A stretch of 64,000 nucleotides of DNA, from contig JAZKJL010000002.1 in assembly GCA_040384325.1 (NCBI GenBank), forward strand, positions 124,001 through 188,000, in the 5' to 3' direction. The position numbers and the translations under genes were made by a program. This document shows, piece by piece, positions 9,692 to 19,070 of the stretch. Position 1 is the stretch's first letter; every line of letters begins with the position of its first letter. The notes below the pieces were generated by a model that worked only from the letters and a program-made list of their open reading frames with translations, was not told the origin of the DNA and did no database searches. Source of the stretch: JACMLX01 sp040384325. Its GTDB lineage: Bacteria > Gemmatimonadota > Gemmatimonadetes > Gemmatimonadales > Gemmatimonadaceae.

Positions 9692-10942
9692 ATGACGCGC
9701 TGCGCACGGGCAGGACGTGATCGTCGCGGCGTGGCAGCGCGACTGCCGTTGCTCCTGCTCGCGATCCTCACCGGGTGCAGCGACGGCCCGGCGGCGCCGG
9801 TGAAGTCCGAACCGACGATCCGCCTGTGCAACATCGGCACCTGGCTCGCCTACCGGAACGAAGGTGCCGAGTGGGTTGCCGCCGACGTGCGAGGCGGTGC
9901 GGCGGAGTTCGCCCATACGGAGCGGGTGACGCTGGCCTTCACCGACACCGTCGCGCTCCGGTCGTATGTGGTGGTGGAGTTCCTCACGGCCACGCAGGCC
10001 GAGGCACGGCACCCGTGTGCGACCACCACCTTTCTGGGGCCGACACTCGGCACGTTCAGTGGCACGCTGCGCGGGGTCGTGCCGGGTGATCGTGCGTCCG
10101 TGCTGTATGGTGGCGCGACCTCGATTCCGTCCAACACCGCGGATTCCACCGCGCTGTCGTACACACTGCCCGTGATGAGCGGATTGAACGACCTGTTCGC
10201 GGTGCGCCGATCGCGGGCCGACACCACGCGCATCGACCGCGTCATCGTGCGTCGGACCCCGAATCCGTCGGCAGGACAGGTCGTCAACCTCGACTTCGGC
10301 TCCAGTGAAGCGGTCGCACCGGCGTCGTTCATGGTGTCGTGGAACGACAGGTACGCGACGCTGCGCGAGGCGTATCGATCCGGAGAAATGTCGTTCCCGC
10401 TGTACGCCAGTCTCAGTCCGCTTCCCGCCGGTGCGCACCAGCTCCTTGCGCTGCCGGGACCACTGCGGGCCCCTGACGACCGATACGAGATCAGCCTCAC
10501 CTCGTCGTTCGGCCCGGAGCAGTCGGTGACCGCGTACGTGCGCAATCCTGCGGATCTGGCGCTGTCGTTCGGACCTGATCCTCTGCCCCCCGTCATCACC
10601 GAGGTTGCCGCGACGGCGACTCGGCAGCTGCGCTTCGACGTGCCGAGCCAGGCGCAGTATGGTGGGTCGGTCGAGCTGACCGTGTATCAGTCCGCGCCGA
10701 TGCCGAGTACGCTCGTGCTGCTCATGACGCGCGAGTTCGCTGGCGTCGCAGCATCCACCTGGTCGCTCGCGATTCCAGACCTGAGCCGGTTGCCTGGCGC
10801 ACCGGTCGGGATCGGAATACGACCAGGTGGGTGGTCGTGGCAACTCGAGGTCGCGAGTGGAGAGCTCCCTCACTGGTCAGTGGTACCGCCAGACGGCTTG
10901 ATCGTGCGAAGCGCAAAGGCGTGGGGTTACTCGCCGGAGTGA
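9692..10942 (+). CDS. Putative lipoprotein of unknown function
   Basis: A 416-residue exported protein with a basic N-terminus, a hydrophobic core and lipobox LTGC, so probably lipid-anchored. No catalytic motif is recognisable. The body is Ser/Thr/Val-rich, with repeated beta-strand-like segments and an aromatic C-terminus. GAGGG lies upstream of the ATG. It is convergent with the serine hydrolase gene that follows. It may bind a surface ligand or be a structural envelope protein, but nothing in the sequence decides this. Confidence 0.7.
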   Translation: MTRCARAGRDRRGVAARLPLLLLAILTGCSDGPAAPVKSEPTIRLCNIGTWLAYRNEGAEWVAADVRGGAAEFAHTERVTLAFTDTVALRSYVVVEFLTATQAEARHPCATTTFLGPTLGTFSGTLRGVVPGDRASVLYGGATSIPSNTADSTALSYTLPVMSGLNDLFAVRRSRADTTRIDRVIVRRTPNPSAGQVVNLDFGSSEAVAPASFMVSWNDRYATLREAYRSGEMSFPLYASLSPLPAGAHQLLALPGPLRAPDDRYEISLTSSFGPEQSVTAYVRNPADLALSFGPDPLPPVITEVAATATRQLRFDVPSQAQYGGSVELTVYQSAPMPSTLVLLMTREFAGVAASTWSLAIPDLSRLPGAPVGIGIRPGGWSWQLEVASGELPHWSVVPPDGLIVRSAKAWGYSPE

Positions 10943-10985
10943 ATTCGGCAGTGGCGATGCTTGCGCACCGAAACTGTCCTGCACT

Positions 10986-12368
10986 TCAGCGTCGCCGATC
11001 CCACCGTACCAGCGACACACCCATGTCGGCCCACATGCTCATGCCTCCGCCGGCGACCGGCTCGAACGTGTAGCGCGCGCGGCCATCGGTGAACGTCCAC
11101 GCGTCGCCGTTCCGCGCGGACACACGCAGCACCACCGGTGGCAGCGGACCACGCGCGAAGCGCAGTGCCGGACGACCCGCCGCGTCGGTCACCTCGGTCA
11201 CGTCCACGTCATCCGCGTAATGCCCCACGAACGGACTTAGCGTCGGTGGCTGCGGCACGGCCGCGGTGACCGGTGCGCCGAGTGCCGCGACGACCAGTGC
11301 CGCGGCCACCACGTCGGGCCGCGTCGGACCTTGTGTGTTGATCAGCACCGTCACGCTCAGTGTGTCGTCGGGCAACCAGGCGGTGAAGGTGGTGAAGCCA
11401 TCGATGTCGCCGCCATGCGCGACCGCACGTCGTCCCGCCAGTTCACCGAGTGCCACACCGAGTCCGTAGCGCGTGCGTCGCCCGTCCTGCAGCAGGCCGG
11501 CACGCACCATCTCGGCATGGCTGGCGGGTGTGATCACGCCGCCGCCCCGTCGCGCGTGCAGAGTCGTGTTCCATGCGGTGAGGTCGGCGGCCGTGCCGCA
11601 GAAGCCGCCCGCCGCCCATGGCGCGGAGGGACTGATGTACTTCGCCGGCTGGATGCCGTCCGGACCCAGCGTGTAGCCGCGCGCCAGTTTCGGCACCAGC
11701 CGTGTGAGTGCGCAGAAGTGCGCGCGCGTCGCGCCGGCCGGGCGCAGCACCTGCTGCTCCACGTAGCTCGCGTATGGCTGTCCCGACACGCGTTCGATCA
11801 ATTGGCCGAGCAGCGCGAATCCCGTGTTGCTGTACCGCATCGCCTCGCCTGGCGCGAAGTACATCGGCGTGTCGCGCACCAGCGCCAGCATCGAATCGGG
11901 CGGCAGGTCGAGGCGGCGCAGCACCTGGCTCCTCGGCGCCTCGGCGAAGTCGGGCAGCCCGGAGGTGTGCGAGAGCAGCTGCCGCACCGTGATCGCGCGG
12001 CCGCGCACCGGCGCGTCGGGTAGGTAACGCGTCACCGGCGCATCCAGGGCCACCTTTCCTGCGTCCACGAGCGTCAGCACTGCGGCGGCGGTGAACTGCT
12101 TGGTGATCGACGCATACTGGAAGGTGTGGTGCACCGAGAGTGGCGCGTCGTTCTCGACGTCGGCCCGGCCATACGCCACCGCTGCCAGCGTGTCGCGTCC
12201 GCGGACCGCGACGGCCACGAACCCAGCGGCGCGGGCACCGTCCACCGCCTGGCGCGCGATCGAGTCCAGCGCGGCGCGAACGCGGGTCCGCGCGGCGGCA
12301 TCCGGTGCCTGCGCCGAGGCAGACGTGGCGAGGGCGAGAGCGAGTGCGAGCGCGGCGATGGTGCGCAT
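10986..12368 (-). CDS. Beta-lactamase-family serine hydrolase (class C / PBP4*-like)
   Basis: A 460-residue secreted penicillin-binding-fold hydrolase. A signal peptide ends at SASAQ. The SxxK nucleophile motif is SITK within FQYASITKQFTAAAV; YxN is YSN in MRYSNTGFALLG; the third motif (KTG equivalent) is HGG in AVAHGGDIDGFTTF, as in the class C/esterase branch. A C-terminal lipocalin-like extension of roughly 100 residues follows. Likely an esterase, aminopeptidase or peptidoglycan-type hydrolase rather than an antibiotic-resistance enzyme; substrate unknown. It is divergent from the S9 peptidase. Confidence 0.9.
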   Translation of the reverse strand: MRTIAALALALALATSASAQAPDAAARTRVRAALDSIARQAVDGARAAGFVAVAVRGRDTLAAVAYGRADVENDAPLSVHHTFQYASITKQFTAAAVLTLVDAGKVALDAPVTRYLPDAPVRGRAITVRQLLSHTSGLPDFAEAPRSQVLRRLDLPPDSMLALVRDTPMYFAPGEAMRYSNTGFALLGQLIERVSGQPYASYVEQQVLRPAGATRAHFCALTRLVPKLARGYTLGPDGIQPAKYISPSAPWAAGGFCGTAADLTAWNTTLHARRGGGVITPASHAEMVRAGLLQDGRRTRYGLGVALGELAGRRAVAHGGDIDGFTTFTAWLPDDTLSVTVLINTQGPTRPDVVAAALVVAALGAPVTAAVPQPPTLSPFVGHYADDVDVTEVTDAAGRPALRFARGPLPPVVLRVSARNGDAWTFTDGRARYTFEPVAGGGMSMWADMGVSLVRWDRRR

Positions 12369-12600
12369 GGACGGCGGAGCGGGGAACGCGAGGGGTGATC
12401 CCTGACGCGGCGGCCGACGAGGCAGCCGTTGCGAGGGAGAAGCGAGTGCCTCTGGCTCGATTACGAGCCGCGTCCACCGGGGTTTCGGGGGGTGGTGGCC
12501 GGCCCGCGTCGGGCGCCGACGTCATATTCCAACGCCCGCTCCGGTGCCGCACGTAGCAGTGGGCTTCCCCGGGCCACTCCACCCTCGACCATCCCGTCCA

Positions 12601-14679
12601 ATGCTGCGCCTGCCACGCACGTTGCTGCTCGCCACCCTCGCACTGTCGGCTGCGTCACTGCCGGCGCAGTCGCGCGGGCTCACCGACGCCGATCTCCTCC
12701 GCATGCAGTCGGTGGGTGGTGTCGCGATCGCACCGACTGGGGATCGCGTCCTCTACACCGTGAGCGGGTGGGAGCATCCGAACGCCAAGGCCGACACGGT
12801 GCTGGGTGACAAGCATGACCGGCGCTCGCACGTCTGGATCGTGCCGTTCGCCGGTGGCACGCCCCGGCAACTCACCTTCAGCGAGCGTGGCGAGTCGCAA
12901 CCCACCTGGTCACCCGACGGCCGCACGATCGCGTTCGTCTCGGCGCGTGGTGCGGGGACCGGTGAGGATGCGCCGAAGCCGCAGGTCTGGCTGCTGCCGG
13001 CCGATGGTGGTGAGGCGCGGCAGGTGACCACGGTGCGCGATGGTGTGGTCGCATTCGCGTGGTCACCGGATGGCAGCCGCATCGCGGTGGTCACGCCCGA
13101 CACCGTGTCCCGCGAACAGGAAGCGCGCACCCGTCGCCGCGACGACGCCAAGGTGTACGAAAGCGACTTCCGCCTCAATCACCTGTGGATCGTGACCGTC
13201 GCGACGGGCGCGGCCAGCAAGGTGACCTCCGGCGCGTTCACGGTGCGCGGTGCCCCGTCATGGTCACCCGATGGCACGCGGCTGGCGTTCGACGCGTCGC
13301 CGACGCCGATGATCCGCGACGAACGGCGTGATGCGTACGTGGTGGACGTGGCCTCGAAGCGCCTCGACAACGTCACCACCGCGCACGATGTGCAGAGCAC
13401 GCCGCAGTTCTCGCCCGATGGCAAGACGCTGGCGTTCACGGTGCTGCCGGGTGAGTTCAAGCCGCACGGCGACAGCATTCCCGCACGCACGCTGCGCAAC
13501 GACCGGCTGGTGACGTACGATCTCGCCACGCGCGTCCTCACTACCCACGTGCAGCCGACGTTCGACGTCAGCGTCGGGCAGCCGCGCTGGTCGGCCGACG
13601 GTTCGGCGATCTGGTTCACGTCCGGCGATCGCGTCTACAACACGCTCTACCAGTACACCATCGCGGCCAAGACGTACGCCAAGCTCACGACCGACCAGAT
13701 GGTGCAGGGGGTGAGCGTGAGTCGTGACGGCTCGAAGATGGCGTTGGTGATCGATTCGCCGACCTGGCCGAGCGAGGTGTACGTGTCGGACATGGCGTCG
13801 GTGCAGCCGAAGCGCATCACGACGACGAATGCGTGGCTCAGCGAACGTGCGCTCGGCCAGACGCGCGTGATCTCGTGGAAGTCGAGCGATGGCAAGCCGG
13901 TGGAAGGGATCCTGCTGTTGCCGGTGGACTATCGCGAAGGCACGCGGGTGCCCACGATCGTGTCGGCGCACGGCGGCCCCACCGGCGCGTGGACGAACGG
14001 CTTCAAGGGTGGCACCGGCGCACCTGGGCAGACGTGGGCGGCGCGTGGCTGGGCGGTGCTGTATCCGAACCCGCGTGGCTCGACGGGCTACGGCGAGTGG
14101 TGGATGCGCGCCAACACCGGCGACTGGGGTGGCGGCGACTATCGCGACATCATGACCGGCACCGACGAGGTGGTGCGCCTGGGCGTGGCCGATCCGGAGA
14201 AGCTGGCGTTCGAGGGGTGGAGCTACGGCGGCTACATGACCAGCTGGGTCGTGTCGCAGACGTCGCGCTTCAAGGCCGCGATGATGGGCGCCGGCTTGCC
14301 GTCGCTGCTCTCGATGGCCGGCACGACCGACATCCCCGGCTACATCAACACCTTCTTCGGCGACCCGCAGTACGACGGCTCGATCGTGAACCCGAACATC
14401 CGCAAGTATCTCGAGCGTTCCGCCATCAGCTACACCAGCCGCATCACCACGCCGCTGCTGATCCTGCACGGTGGCAACGACGAGCGGGTGCCGATCGGCC
14501 AGCCGATGGAGTTCTATCGCGCGCTGAAGGATCGCGGCAAGCCGGTGGAGCTGGTCTTCTACCCACGCGAGGGGCACGGGTTGTCGGAGTACTACCACCA
14601 GGTGGACCGCATGAAGCGCGAGTACGAGTGGATCGCGCAGCACACGCTGGGGACGACGCGGGCGACGGTGCAGCCGTAG
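12601..14679 (+). CDS. Secreted S9 (prolyl oligopeptidase) family peptidase
   Basis: A 692-residue serine peptidase with signal peptide (cleavage near SLPAQS). The N-terminal half is a TolB/WD40-like beta-propeller with repeated SPDG turns, as in WSPDGRTIAFVS and FSPDGKTLAFTV. The C-terminal alpha/beta-hydrolase domain has the nucleophile Ser541 in GWSYGGYMTSW, the Asp in HGGNDERVPIGQP and the His in REGHGLSEYYHQ. It belongs to the dipeptidyl peptidase IV / acylaminoacyl peptidase branch and would cleave oligopeptides in the periplasm. No strong Shine-Dalgarno is seen before the ATG. The intergenic strip after it holds a displaced repeat (see 14716). Confidence 0.93.
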   Translation: MLRLPRTLLLATLALSAASLPAQSRGLTDADLLRMQSVGGVAIAPTGDRVLYTVSGWEHPNAKADTVLGDKHDRRSHVWIVPFAGGTPRQLTFSERGESQPTWSPDGRTIAFVSARGAGTGEDAPKPQVWLLPADGGEARQVTTVRDGVVAFAWSPDGSRIAVVTPDTVSREQEARTRRRDDAKVYESDFRLNHLWIVTVATGAASKVTSGAFTVRGAPSWSPDGTRLAFDASPTPMIRDERRDAYVVDVASKRLDNVTTAHDVQSTPQFSPDGKTLAFTVLPGEFKPHGDSIPARTLRNDRLVTYDLATRVLTTHVQPTFDVSVGQPRWSADGSAIWFTSGDRVYNTLYQYTIAAKTYAKLTTDQMVQGVSVSRDGSKMALVIDSPTWPSEVYVSDMASVQPKRITTTNAWLSERALGQTRVISWKSSDGKPVEGILLLPVDYREGTRVPTIVSAHGGPTGAWTNGFKGGTGAPGQTWAARGWAVLYPNPRGSTGYGEWWMRANTGDWGGGDYRDIMTGTDEVVRLGVADPEKLAFEGWSYGGYMTSWVVSQTSRFKAAMMGAGLPSLLSMAGTTDIPGYINTFFGDPQYDGSIVNPNIRKYLERSAISYTSRITTPLLILHGGNDERVPIGQPMEFYRALKDRGKPVELVFYPREGHGLSEYYHQVDRMKREYEWIAQHTLGTTRATVQP

Positions 14680-14715
14680 GGCAGTGCAGGCCCGTGGTGG
14701 AATCGATGTCGTGAT

Positions 14716-14771
14716 GCGCGCGGACAGCGGCGCTACGACATCGCCACCACGGCCGTGCCGATCGTATTCAG
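14716..14771 (-). repeat. Displaced copy of the 3' end of the DUF3995 gene
   Basis: This 56-base stretch matches 16014-16069 at 48 of 56 positions, in the same orientation. The second location is the last codons, stop and 3' flank of the DUF3995 gene. Read on the minus strand the copy still ends GTAVVAMS-stop, compared with GAAVVAMA-stop in the gene. The two copies bracket the cupredoxin-like lipoprotein gene. Confidence 0.7.
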
Positions 14772-14824
14772 TTCATTTGGCGTGGTCGACGGTGGCGAAC
14801 GTTTGATGCGTTCAGATTCGGACC

Positions 14825-15724
14825 TCAGTTGACACGGATTTGCTTGACCATCCCGTGTTCGATGTGCGCCCGGCCATCCGGGGCGGTGGCCATGCAGAGC
14901 AGCACGTAGTCACCCGGGGTCCACGTCGTCTCGAAGAAGGATTCCATCTTCGGTGCGATGGCCGCGATGCCACCGGCGCCCGTCGGCAGGCTGTCCGGCG
15001 GCGGTGGCGGTGCTTCCGCTTGGCCGGGCCGCCGCGCCTTCTCCGGATTCATGACGGCCATCAACCCTTCGAGCGTCATCCCCGGCGCCAGCTTCATCAC
15101 CACCAGGTCGTGCGGCTCCACACCCGTGTTCTCCACCCGGATCGTGTGGCGCCCCGCCGCGACGACCGAATCGAGTCCGAACGAAAAATCCATCAGGCGG
15201 ATCACCATGGTTGCTTCGGGCCGAGCCGCGCTGTCGGCCGCGACGCCGGTCCCGGCGCTGATCACGAAGGGCCTGAATTCTCCCTTCGAGAAATGCGGGA
15301 TCCCCTTGTCGTCCTCGATCGGGCAGATCCACACATAGCTCCCGGGCTCGAGGTATTGCGTCACGGTGGAGGAGTCGCCGGGAAAGGCGCCGCCCGGGCC
15401 GCCGAAACGCGTCACCCACGTCGGCCTCGGCCCGGAGGTGCGGATCGCTTCGGCGTATGCCGCGATCAGCTCCTGCACCGTCTTGCCGGGGTCCAGTCGC
15501 ACGATGTGCCCGTAGTGGACTTCCTGACCCCGATTCGTGAGGCGCAAGTTCGTCCATCCGGGCGCGATCGTATCCGGGGCCACGATCGCGTATTCGCTGG
15601 CGGAGAGGGAGACCAGGTTCCGGGTCGTCGGCTGCTTCGGGTTCGGCGTTGCTTCCTTGGTCGAACACGCCGAAAGGACGATGGCAAACACGATCCAGCG
15701 AATGGCGGGCGACAGCTGCTGCAT
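14825..15724 (-). CDS. Lipoprotein with two cupredoxin-like domains
   Basis: A 299-residue protein with an N-terminal hydrophobic segment and lipobox LSAC, then two related beta-sandwich halves resembling plastocyanin-like domains. In the second, His in VEPHDLVVMKL and the C..H..M pattern of YVLLCMATAPDGRAHIEHGM could form a type-1 copper site. In the first, the equivalent stretch WICPIEDDKGIPHFSKGEF has Glu where Met is expected, so that half may not bind copper. GAGGGAG precedes the ATG; a longer upstream frame has no ribosome binding site. An electron-carrier or copper-binding role is inference. It is bracketed by 56-bp repeats. Confidence 0.72.
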   Translation of the reverse strand: MQQLSPAIRWIVFAIVLSACSTKEATPNPKQPTTRNLVSLSASEYAIVAPDTIAPGWTNLRLTNRGQEVHYGHIVRLDPGKTVQELIAAYAEAIRTSGPRPTWVTRFGGPGGAFPGDSSTVTQYLEPGSYVWICPIEDDKGIPHFSKGEFRPFVISAGTGVAADSAARPEATMVIRLMDFSFGLDSVVAAGRHTIRVENTGVEPHDLVVMKLAPGMTLEGLMAVMNPEKARRPGQAEAPPPPPDSLPTGAGGIAAIAPKMESFFETTWTPGDYVLLCMATAPDGRAHIEHGMVKQIRVN

Positions 15725-16013
15725 GGTATGGCGCTCCCTCACTGAGGTTGAAGCGACTGGGGAAGACCGACTCGGCCGGACGCGCGGTGACGCGTGGGAT
15801 AGCCCACAGCTGCATGCGGAGACCGCGAGCCAGCGGCGAGGGTGGAGTCTCTCGCCACGAATCCGATGGCTTGCCCATCTCCTCAGGAACCTGTGTTCAG
15901 TCGCGGATTGCTCACCACAGTCCGTGTCGGACACGATGAGCGCAAGGCGAATGTCGCCATCGCGGTCCCTGGCCGCCGATGCGCGACGGTGGGCGCCCGT
16001 GTGAGTTTGGACA

Positions 16014-16069
16014 GCGCGCGGACGACGGCGCTACGCCATCGCCACCACGGCGGCGCCGATCGCGATCAG
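16014..16069 (-). repeat. Parent copy of the 56-bp repeat (3' end of DUF3995 gene)
   Basis: Direct partner of 14716-14771, with 8 mismatches in 56. It covers the last 13 codons, including the stop, and 17 bases beyond. Homology extending past the stop codon indicates a duplicated DNA segment rather than two independently conserved gene ends. Confidence 0.7.
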
Positions 16070-16447
16070 TACGCAGAGGGGCGTGAACAGGCCGGTGTCC
16101 CAGCGGGCGAAGGGTGTGTCGCGGATGTGCTTGAAGAGGCCTGCGTAGCGGAAGTCGCCCACGGCACGCAGCGCAAAGGCCGCTGCGACGCCCCACGCGC
16201 CAAGCGCGATGAGCCGTGGTGGCAGCAGTCGGTGGATGAGCCCCGCGCGGGCAGCAATGAGCAGCGCGGCGAGACTCAAGGCGATGGCGACCGCGAATGT
16301 CGCAGCGCGTCCGGGTCGGATGACCGGCGTGCCGTCGGGGCGCGTGGGGATGCTGGCCGAGGTGCCGACACCGCGGAGCGTCCAGTAGACGTGGATCGCG
16401 GCGAGGCCGAGCAGGACGGCGGTCAGGACGACAGCGATGACACGCAA
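16031..16447 (-). CDS. DUF3995 family membrane protein
   Basis: A 138-residue protein with about four transmembrane helices and the conserved C-terminal pattern LRAVGDFRYAGLFK, FARWDTGLFTPLC of DUF3995. Function unknown; an inner-membrane location is expected. A TTG start is chosen because CAGGAG lies five to six bases upstream and the reading begins directly with the first helix. Its 3' end is the parent of the displaced copy at 14716. Confidence 0.75.
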   Translation of the reverse strand: MRVIAVVLTAVLLGLAAIHVYWTLRGVGTSASIPTRPDGTPVIRPGRAATFAVAIALSLAALLIAARAGLIHRLLPPRLIALGAWGVAAAFALRAVGDFRYAGLFKHIRDTPFARWDTGLFTPLCVLIAIGAAVVAMA

Positions 16448-16469
16448 CGGCGCTCCTGAGCAGGAAAGG

Positions 16470-16883
16470 TCAGGGCGCCTTCCTGAAGATCCGCGCCATC
16501 GCTGCGTCATCCATGGCGGTCATGTCCACCAGCTTCAGCGACTTGACCATGCCGAGTGTGGCGGTCTTGTAATGCTGGAAGTGCGGCGTCTGCAGGTGCG
16601 CCTCGTAGGCGGCGCGGCTGGCGTAAATCTCGAGGATGCGCACCTGCGTCGGGTGGTCCTGCTGGACCATCGGGAAGATCGCGATGACGCCGGCTTCGAG
16701 GCGGACGCTGGCTTCGGCCTCGGTCTTGAGGATGGCCCGGTAGGCGGGGAGGTCGGCGGGCGCGATCTCGATCTCGGAGATGCGGACGACGGGGCCTGAC
16801 TTCGGCTGCGCGGACGGGGATGGGGCGAGGAGGAGGGTGGCTAGCGCGACGATGGCGAGGGGGGAGTGGTTCAGCGGTGACAC
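16470..16883 (-). CDS. Exported antibiotic-biosynthesis-monooxygenase (ABM) fold protein
   Basis: A 137-residue protein: a signal peptide (cleavage after PSPSAQ), then a single ferredoxin-like ABM domain with the pattern ISEIEIAPADLPAYRAILKT ... RILEIYASRAAYEAHLQTPH characteristic of YgiN-like small monooxygenases. Most relatives are cytoplasmic quinol or heme oxygenases, so the signal peptide is unusual. It is 22 bp upstream of the DUF3995 gene on the same strand and may be co-transcribed. The chemical substrate cannot be told. Confidence 0.82.
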   Translation of the reverse strand: MSPLNHSPLAIVALATLLLAPSPSAQPKSGPVVRISEIEIAPADLPAYRAILKTEAEASVRLEAGVIAIFPMVQQDHPTQVRILEIYASRAAYEAHLQTPHFQHYKTATLGMVKSLKLVDMTAMDDAAMARIFRKAP

Positions 16884-16965
16884 GAAGGCTCCGGTCGTTG
16901 AAGGTCAGCGGCGCGACATCGACGTCCTGCGTGCCGGCATTGTGCCGTGCGCACTTAGCGTAAGC

Positions 16966-17697
16966 TCAGTTGGTCAAGGACTGGCACAAGCGGCCATCGA
17001 CGCCGCGATCGGGCAACAGTCGCTCGATGAAGCTCACGTCATCCTCATCGGCGGGTTTCTTGCCCATCCACCCTTCGGCGCGCTCGTCCCGAAGCGCCCA
17101 GGTGGTATCCCAGCAGCCGAGGTACGCCGCGGGTGGATCTCCGAAGCGCGCCATGACCTTGAGTAAATTGAGCGTACCACCAGTGACAAGCTTGTAGCTG
17201 CCGGTTGCGACGTAAGTACCGCGGGGAAGCGTTCCGGTCGTGAATGGACCACGACCTCTGAGGTCCTCGGTCATGGTCAATGTCAGGATGATGGAATCGC
17301 CGACGGTGGTCGCGAAGCGTTGTCCCGTCGCGAACCCGAAGTAGAAGCTGCTGTCCGGCCGCGCGTCACCGATCATCTCCCATCCCTTGGTGATTACGCC
17401 GTTTCGGAAAATTACCAGCGTCTGATCGCGATGCCGAGCCGGGTTCACGATGCGTAGCGTCAGTTCGCCCGCGAGGAACGCACGGCGATCGAGGAACGTC
17501 CAGTGAAATTCTGTCCCCGCGATCGGCAGCTTGAAATACAGCGTGCGCTCGACCGTGGGGCTCAGGAAGGCGGGTACGCGACCGCCGAAGAACGTCAGCC
17601 AGAGTGACAGGCACAAGAGAAGGTACGGTGCCAGGCGAATGATCCGGCGCCGTGACGTCTCCGGAGGCAGCGCCGTGGTCGCAATTGGTGCACTCAT
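16966..17697 (-). CDS. Membrane-anchored protein of unknown function
   Basis: A 243-residue protein not recognised as any family. It has one clear transmembrane segment near the N-terminus (LAPYLLLCLSLWLTFFGG) and a large extracytoplasmic domain rich in beta-strand-like sequence, ending with the acidic motif ADEDDVSFIERLLPDRG. It is part of the minus-strand run of small unrelated genes. The coding character of the frame (Gly/Pro turns, hydrophobic periodicity, G/C at third positions) supports it as real. Confidence 0.6.
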   Translation of the reverse strand: MSAPIATTALPPETSRRRIIRLAPYLLLCLSLWLTFFGGRVPAFLSPTVERTLYFKLPIAGTEFHWTFLDRRAFLAGELTLRIVNPARHRDQTLVIFRNGVITKGWEMIGDARPDSSFYFGFATGQRFATTVGDSIILTLTMTEDLRGRGPFTTGTLPRGTYVATGSYKLVTGGTLNLLKVMARFGDPPAAYLGCWDTTWALRDERAEGWMGKKPADEDDVSFIERLLPDRGVDGRLCQSLTN

Positions 17698-18157
17698 GGA
17701 TGTTCACTCAGATGAGACGAGGCCATTCGCTCTCTTGTCGCCGAAAAGTGATGCGCTATCCGCGGCGCTGTTCAGCGCTAAGTCCACGAAGGACGAGAAA
17801 GCATGAACGCGACAGCCCGACGCTGATTTGAGCGGTTCCGTACAGCGAATGGGCAGCTCGAGCTGTCCATCGTAATTGCATCACTCAGGGGCAACCGCGT
17901 GTCACCAAGCCAACCGGTCTTGTCTGCCACCTCGGTGCCGGACCGTTCATGCGAGGCGAGCGGCCGCACAAGAATACCCGTTGCGAGCGTACCATGGGCA
18001 CCGTGATCCCGGACCACATGGACGCGCAAAGAGAGTGCTTGTCCTCCGAGCCGATCCACGCCGGACCTCCACACCGTCAGGATCTGCCACGGCTGGCGGA
18101 CTCGATTCGGTCCGGGACACTCAGCGCGTGCGCGCTCGCCGGTGCGCCACGAACGCA
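17698..18157. other. Intergenic stretch of 460 bp with no convincing gene
   Basis: No frame here has a start, a ribosome binding site and consistent coding character. One minus-strand frame is open through most of it and contains VADKTGWLGDTR, reminiscent of the KTG box of penicillin-binding-fold enzymes, but the other required motifs are missing. It may be decayed coding sequence. Confidence 0.4.
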
Positions 18158-18880
18158 TCAGGCATCGGCGCCCCCCACGCCTGGCGGCGGCGCCGCCTCG
18201 ACCTTGGCCAGCATGTGCACCGCGTGTTCCGCTACGGTGGCCATCTGTCGATCCCGTGTTCGTGCCCACCGCGGCGCGCGCCACAAGTTCGTCGCGAAGG
18301 CAGCCACAGCGACGCCGCCGAACAGGGTGAGGACCACGAGCGCCTTCTCGGGCTTCCCCGCCGCGACCACCGCCAGGCTCGTCAGCAGCGACATGCCGCC
18401 GAGCACGACGCCTAGTCCGTTGAGCACCACCGCAGCCTCGTTTCGCGTGGTCAGACGAAGCTGTTCGCCCTCCGCGGTCGGCTCGATCGACACAGACAGA
18501 TTCCCGTGCGACCACGCCCGGTGCCCGCCGGACTCGGTGGCGACGCCCTGCACACCAAACGTGGTCCGGCAGTGCGTCATCAGCTGCTGCCACTCCCGGT
18601 CCGTTGGCGCGCGGGGGAGGGCGACCATCCGCGACACGCCGATCGGCACCCCGAACGCGCGTTCGAGAGGAAACGCGTGTCCGCGCGCGTTCAGCGTGGC
18701 GGCTGCCTGCGCGACGCGCGCCGGCTCGATGCCTGCCTCCTGCCCGATGCGCTCGAGCGCATCGAGCGTGAGCCCGCCGGACTCCGCGGGAAGCGAGGGC
18801 TCACGCAGATCACCCGTCGTCGCCAGACTGAAAATCTCGCGTACCTCGTCGTCCCCGTATCGACGCGTCGTCATGATCAT
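18158..18880 (-). CDS. Membrane protein of unknown function with cytoplasmic N-terminal domain
   Basis: A 240-residue protein. Residues 1-50 (RRYGDDEVREIFSLATTG) resemble the helical tail found in several Gemmatimonadota-type membrane proteins. A soluble middle follows, then two hydrophobic segments (VVLNGLGVVLGGMSLLTSLA and ALVVLTLFGGVAVAAFATNL) and a C-terminal His/Ala tail. No enzymatic motif is visible. Start is ambiguous between 18880 and an ATG two codons downstream; neither has a good Shine-Dalgarno. Possibly a sensor or stress protein, but that is guesswork. Confidence 0.65.
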   Translation of the reverse strand: MIMTTRRYGDDEVREIFSLATTGDLREPSLPAESGGLTLDALERIGQEAGIEPARVAQAAATLNARGHAFPLERAFGVPIGVSRMVALPRAPTDREWQQLMTHCRTTFGVQGVATESGGHRAWSHGNLSVSIEPTAEGEQLRLTTRNEAAVVLNGLGVVLGGMSLLTSLAVVAAGKPEKALVVLTLFGGVAVAAFATNLWRAPRWARTRDRQMATVAEHAVHMLAKVEAAPPPGVGGADA

Positions 18881-19070
18881 GAAGTCTACGGGTGCACGCG
18901 ATGATGCGCTGCGGGCGCGGTAGCGAGGCAGCGAACACAGGGGCTGGCACCGACCGTACTACGTCGCGGAGCCACCTCACGAACAAGGTGCAGCTGGCGT
19001 TGCGATCGGAGTATCGTGCTCCGGATGGCCATGTGTCGGCCGCAGCGTCAGCAGTAATCGGCGCCAGACG

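Noticed and set aside
10986..12368. Antibiotic-resistance beta-lactamase
   Set aside because: Motifs fit the broad class C/esterase-like family with a C-terminal extension; no feature points to a clinical beta-lactamase.
17820..18100. Remnant of a penicillin-binding-fold enzyme (KTG-like VADKTG on the minus strand)
   Set aside because: Only one short motif, no SxxK or SDN box, no start or ribosome binding site; chance is as likely.
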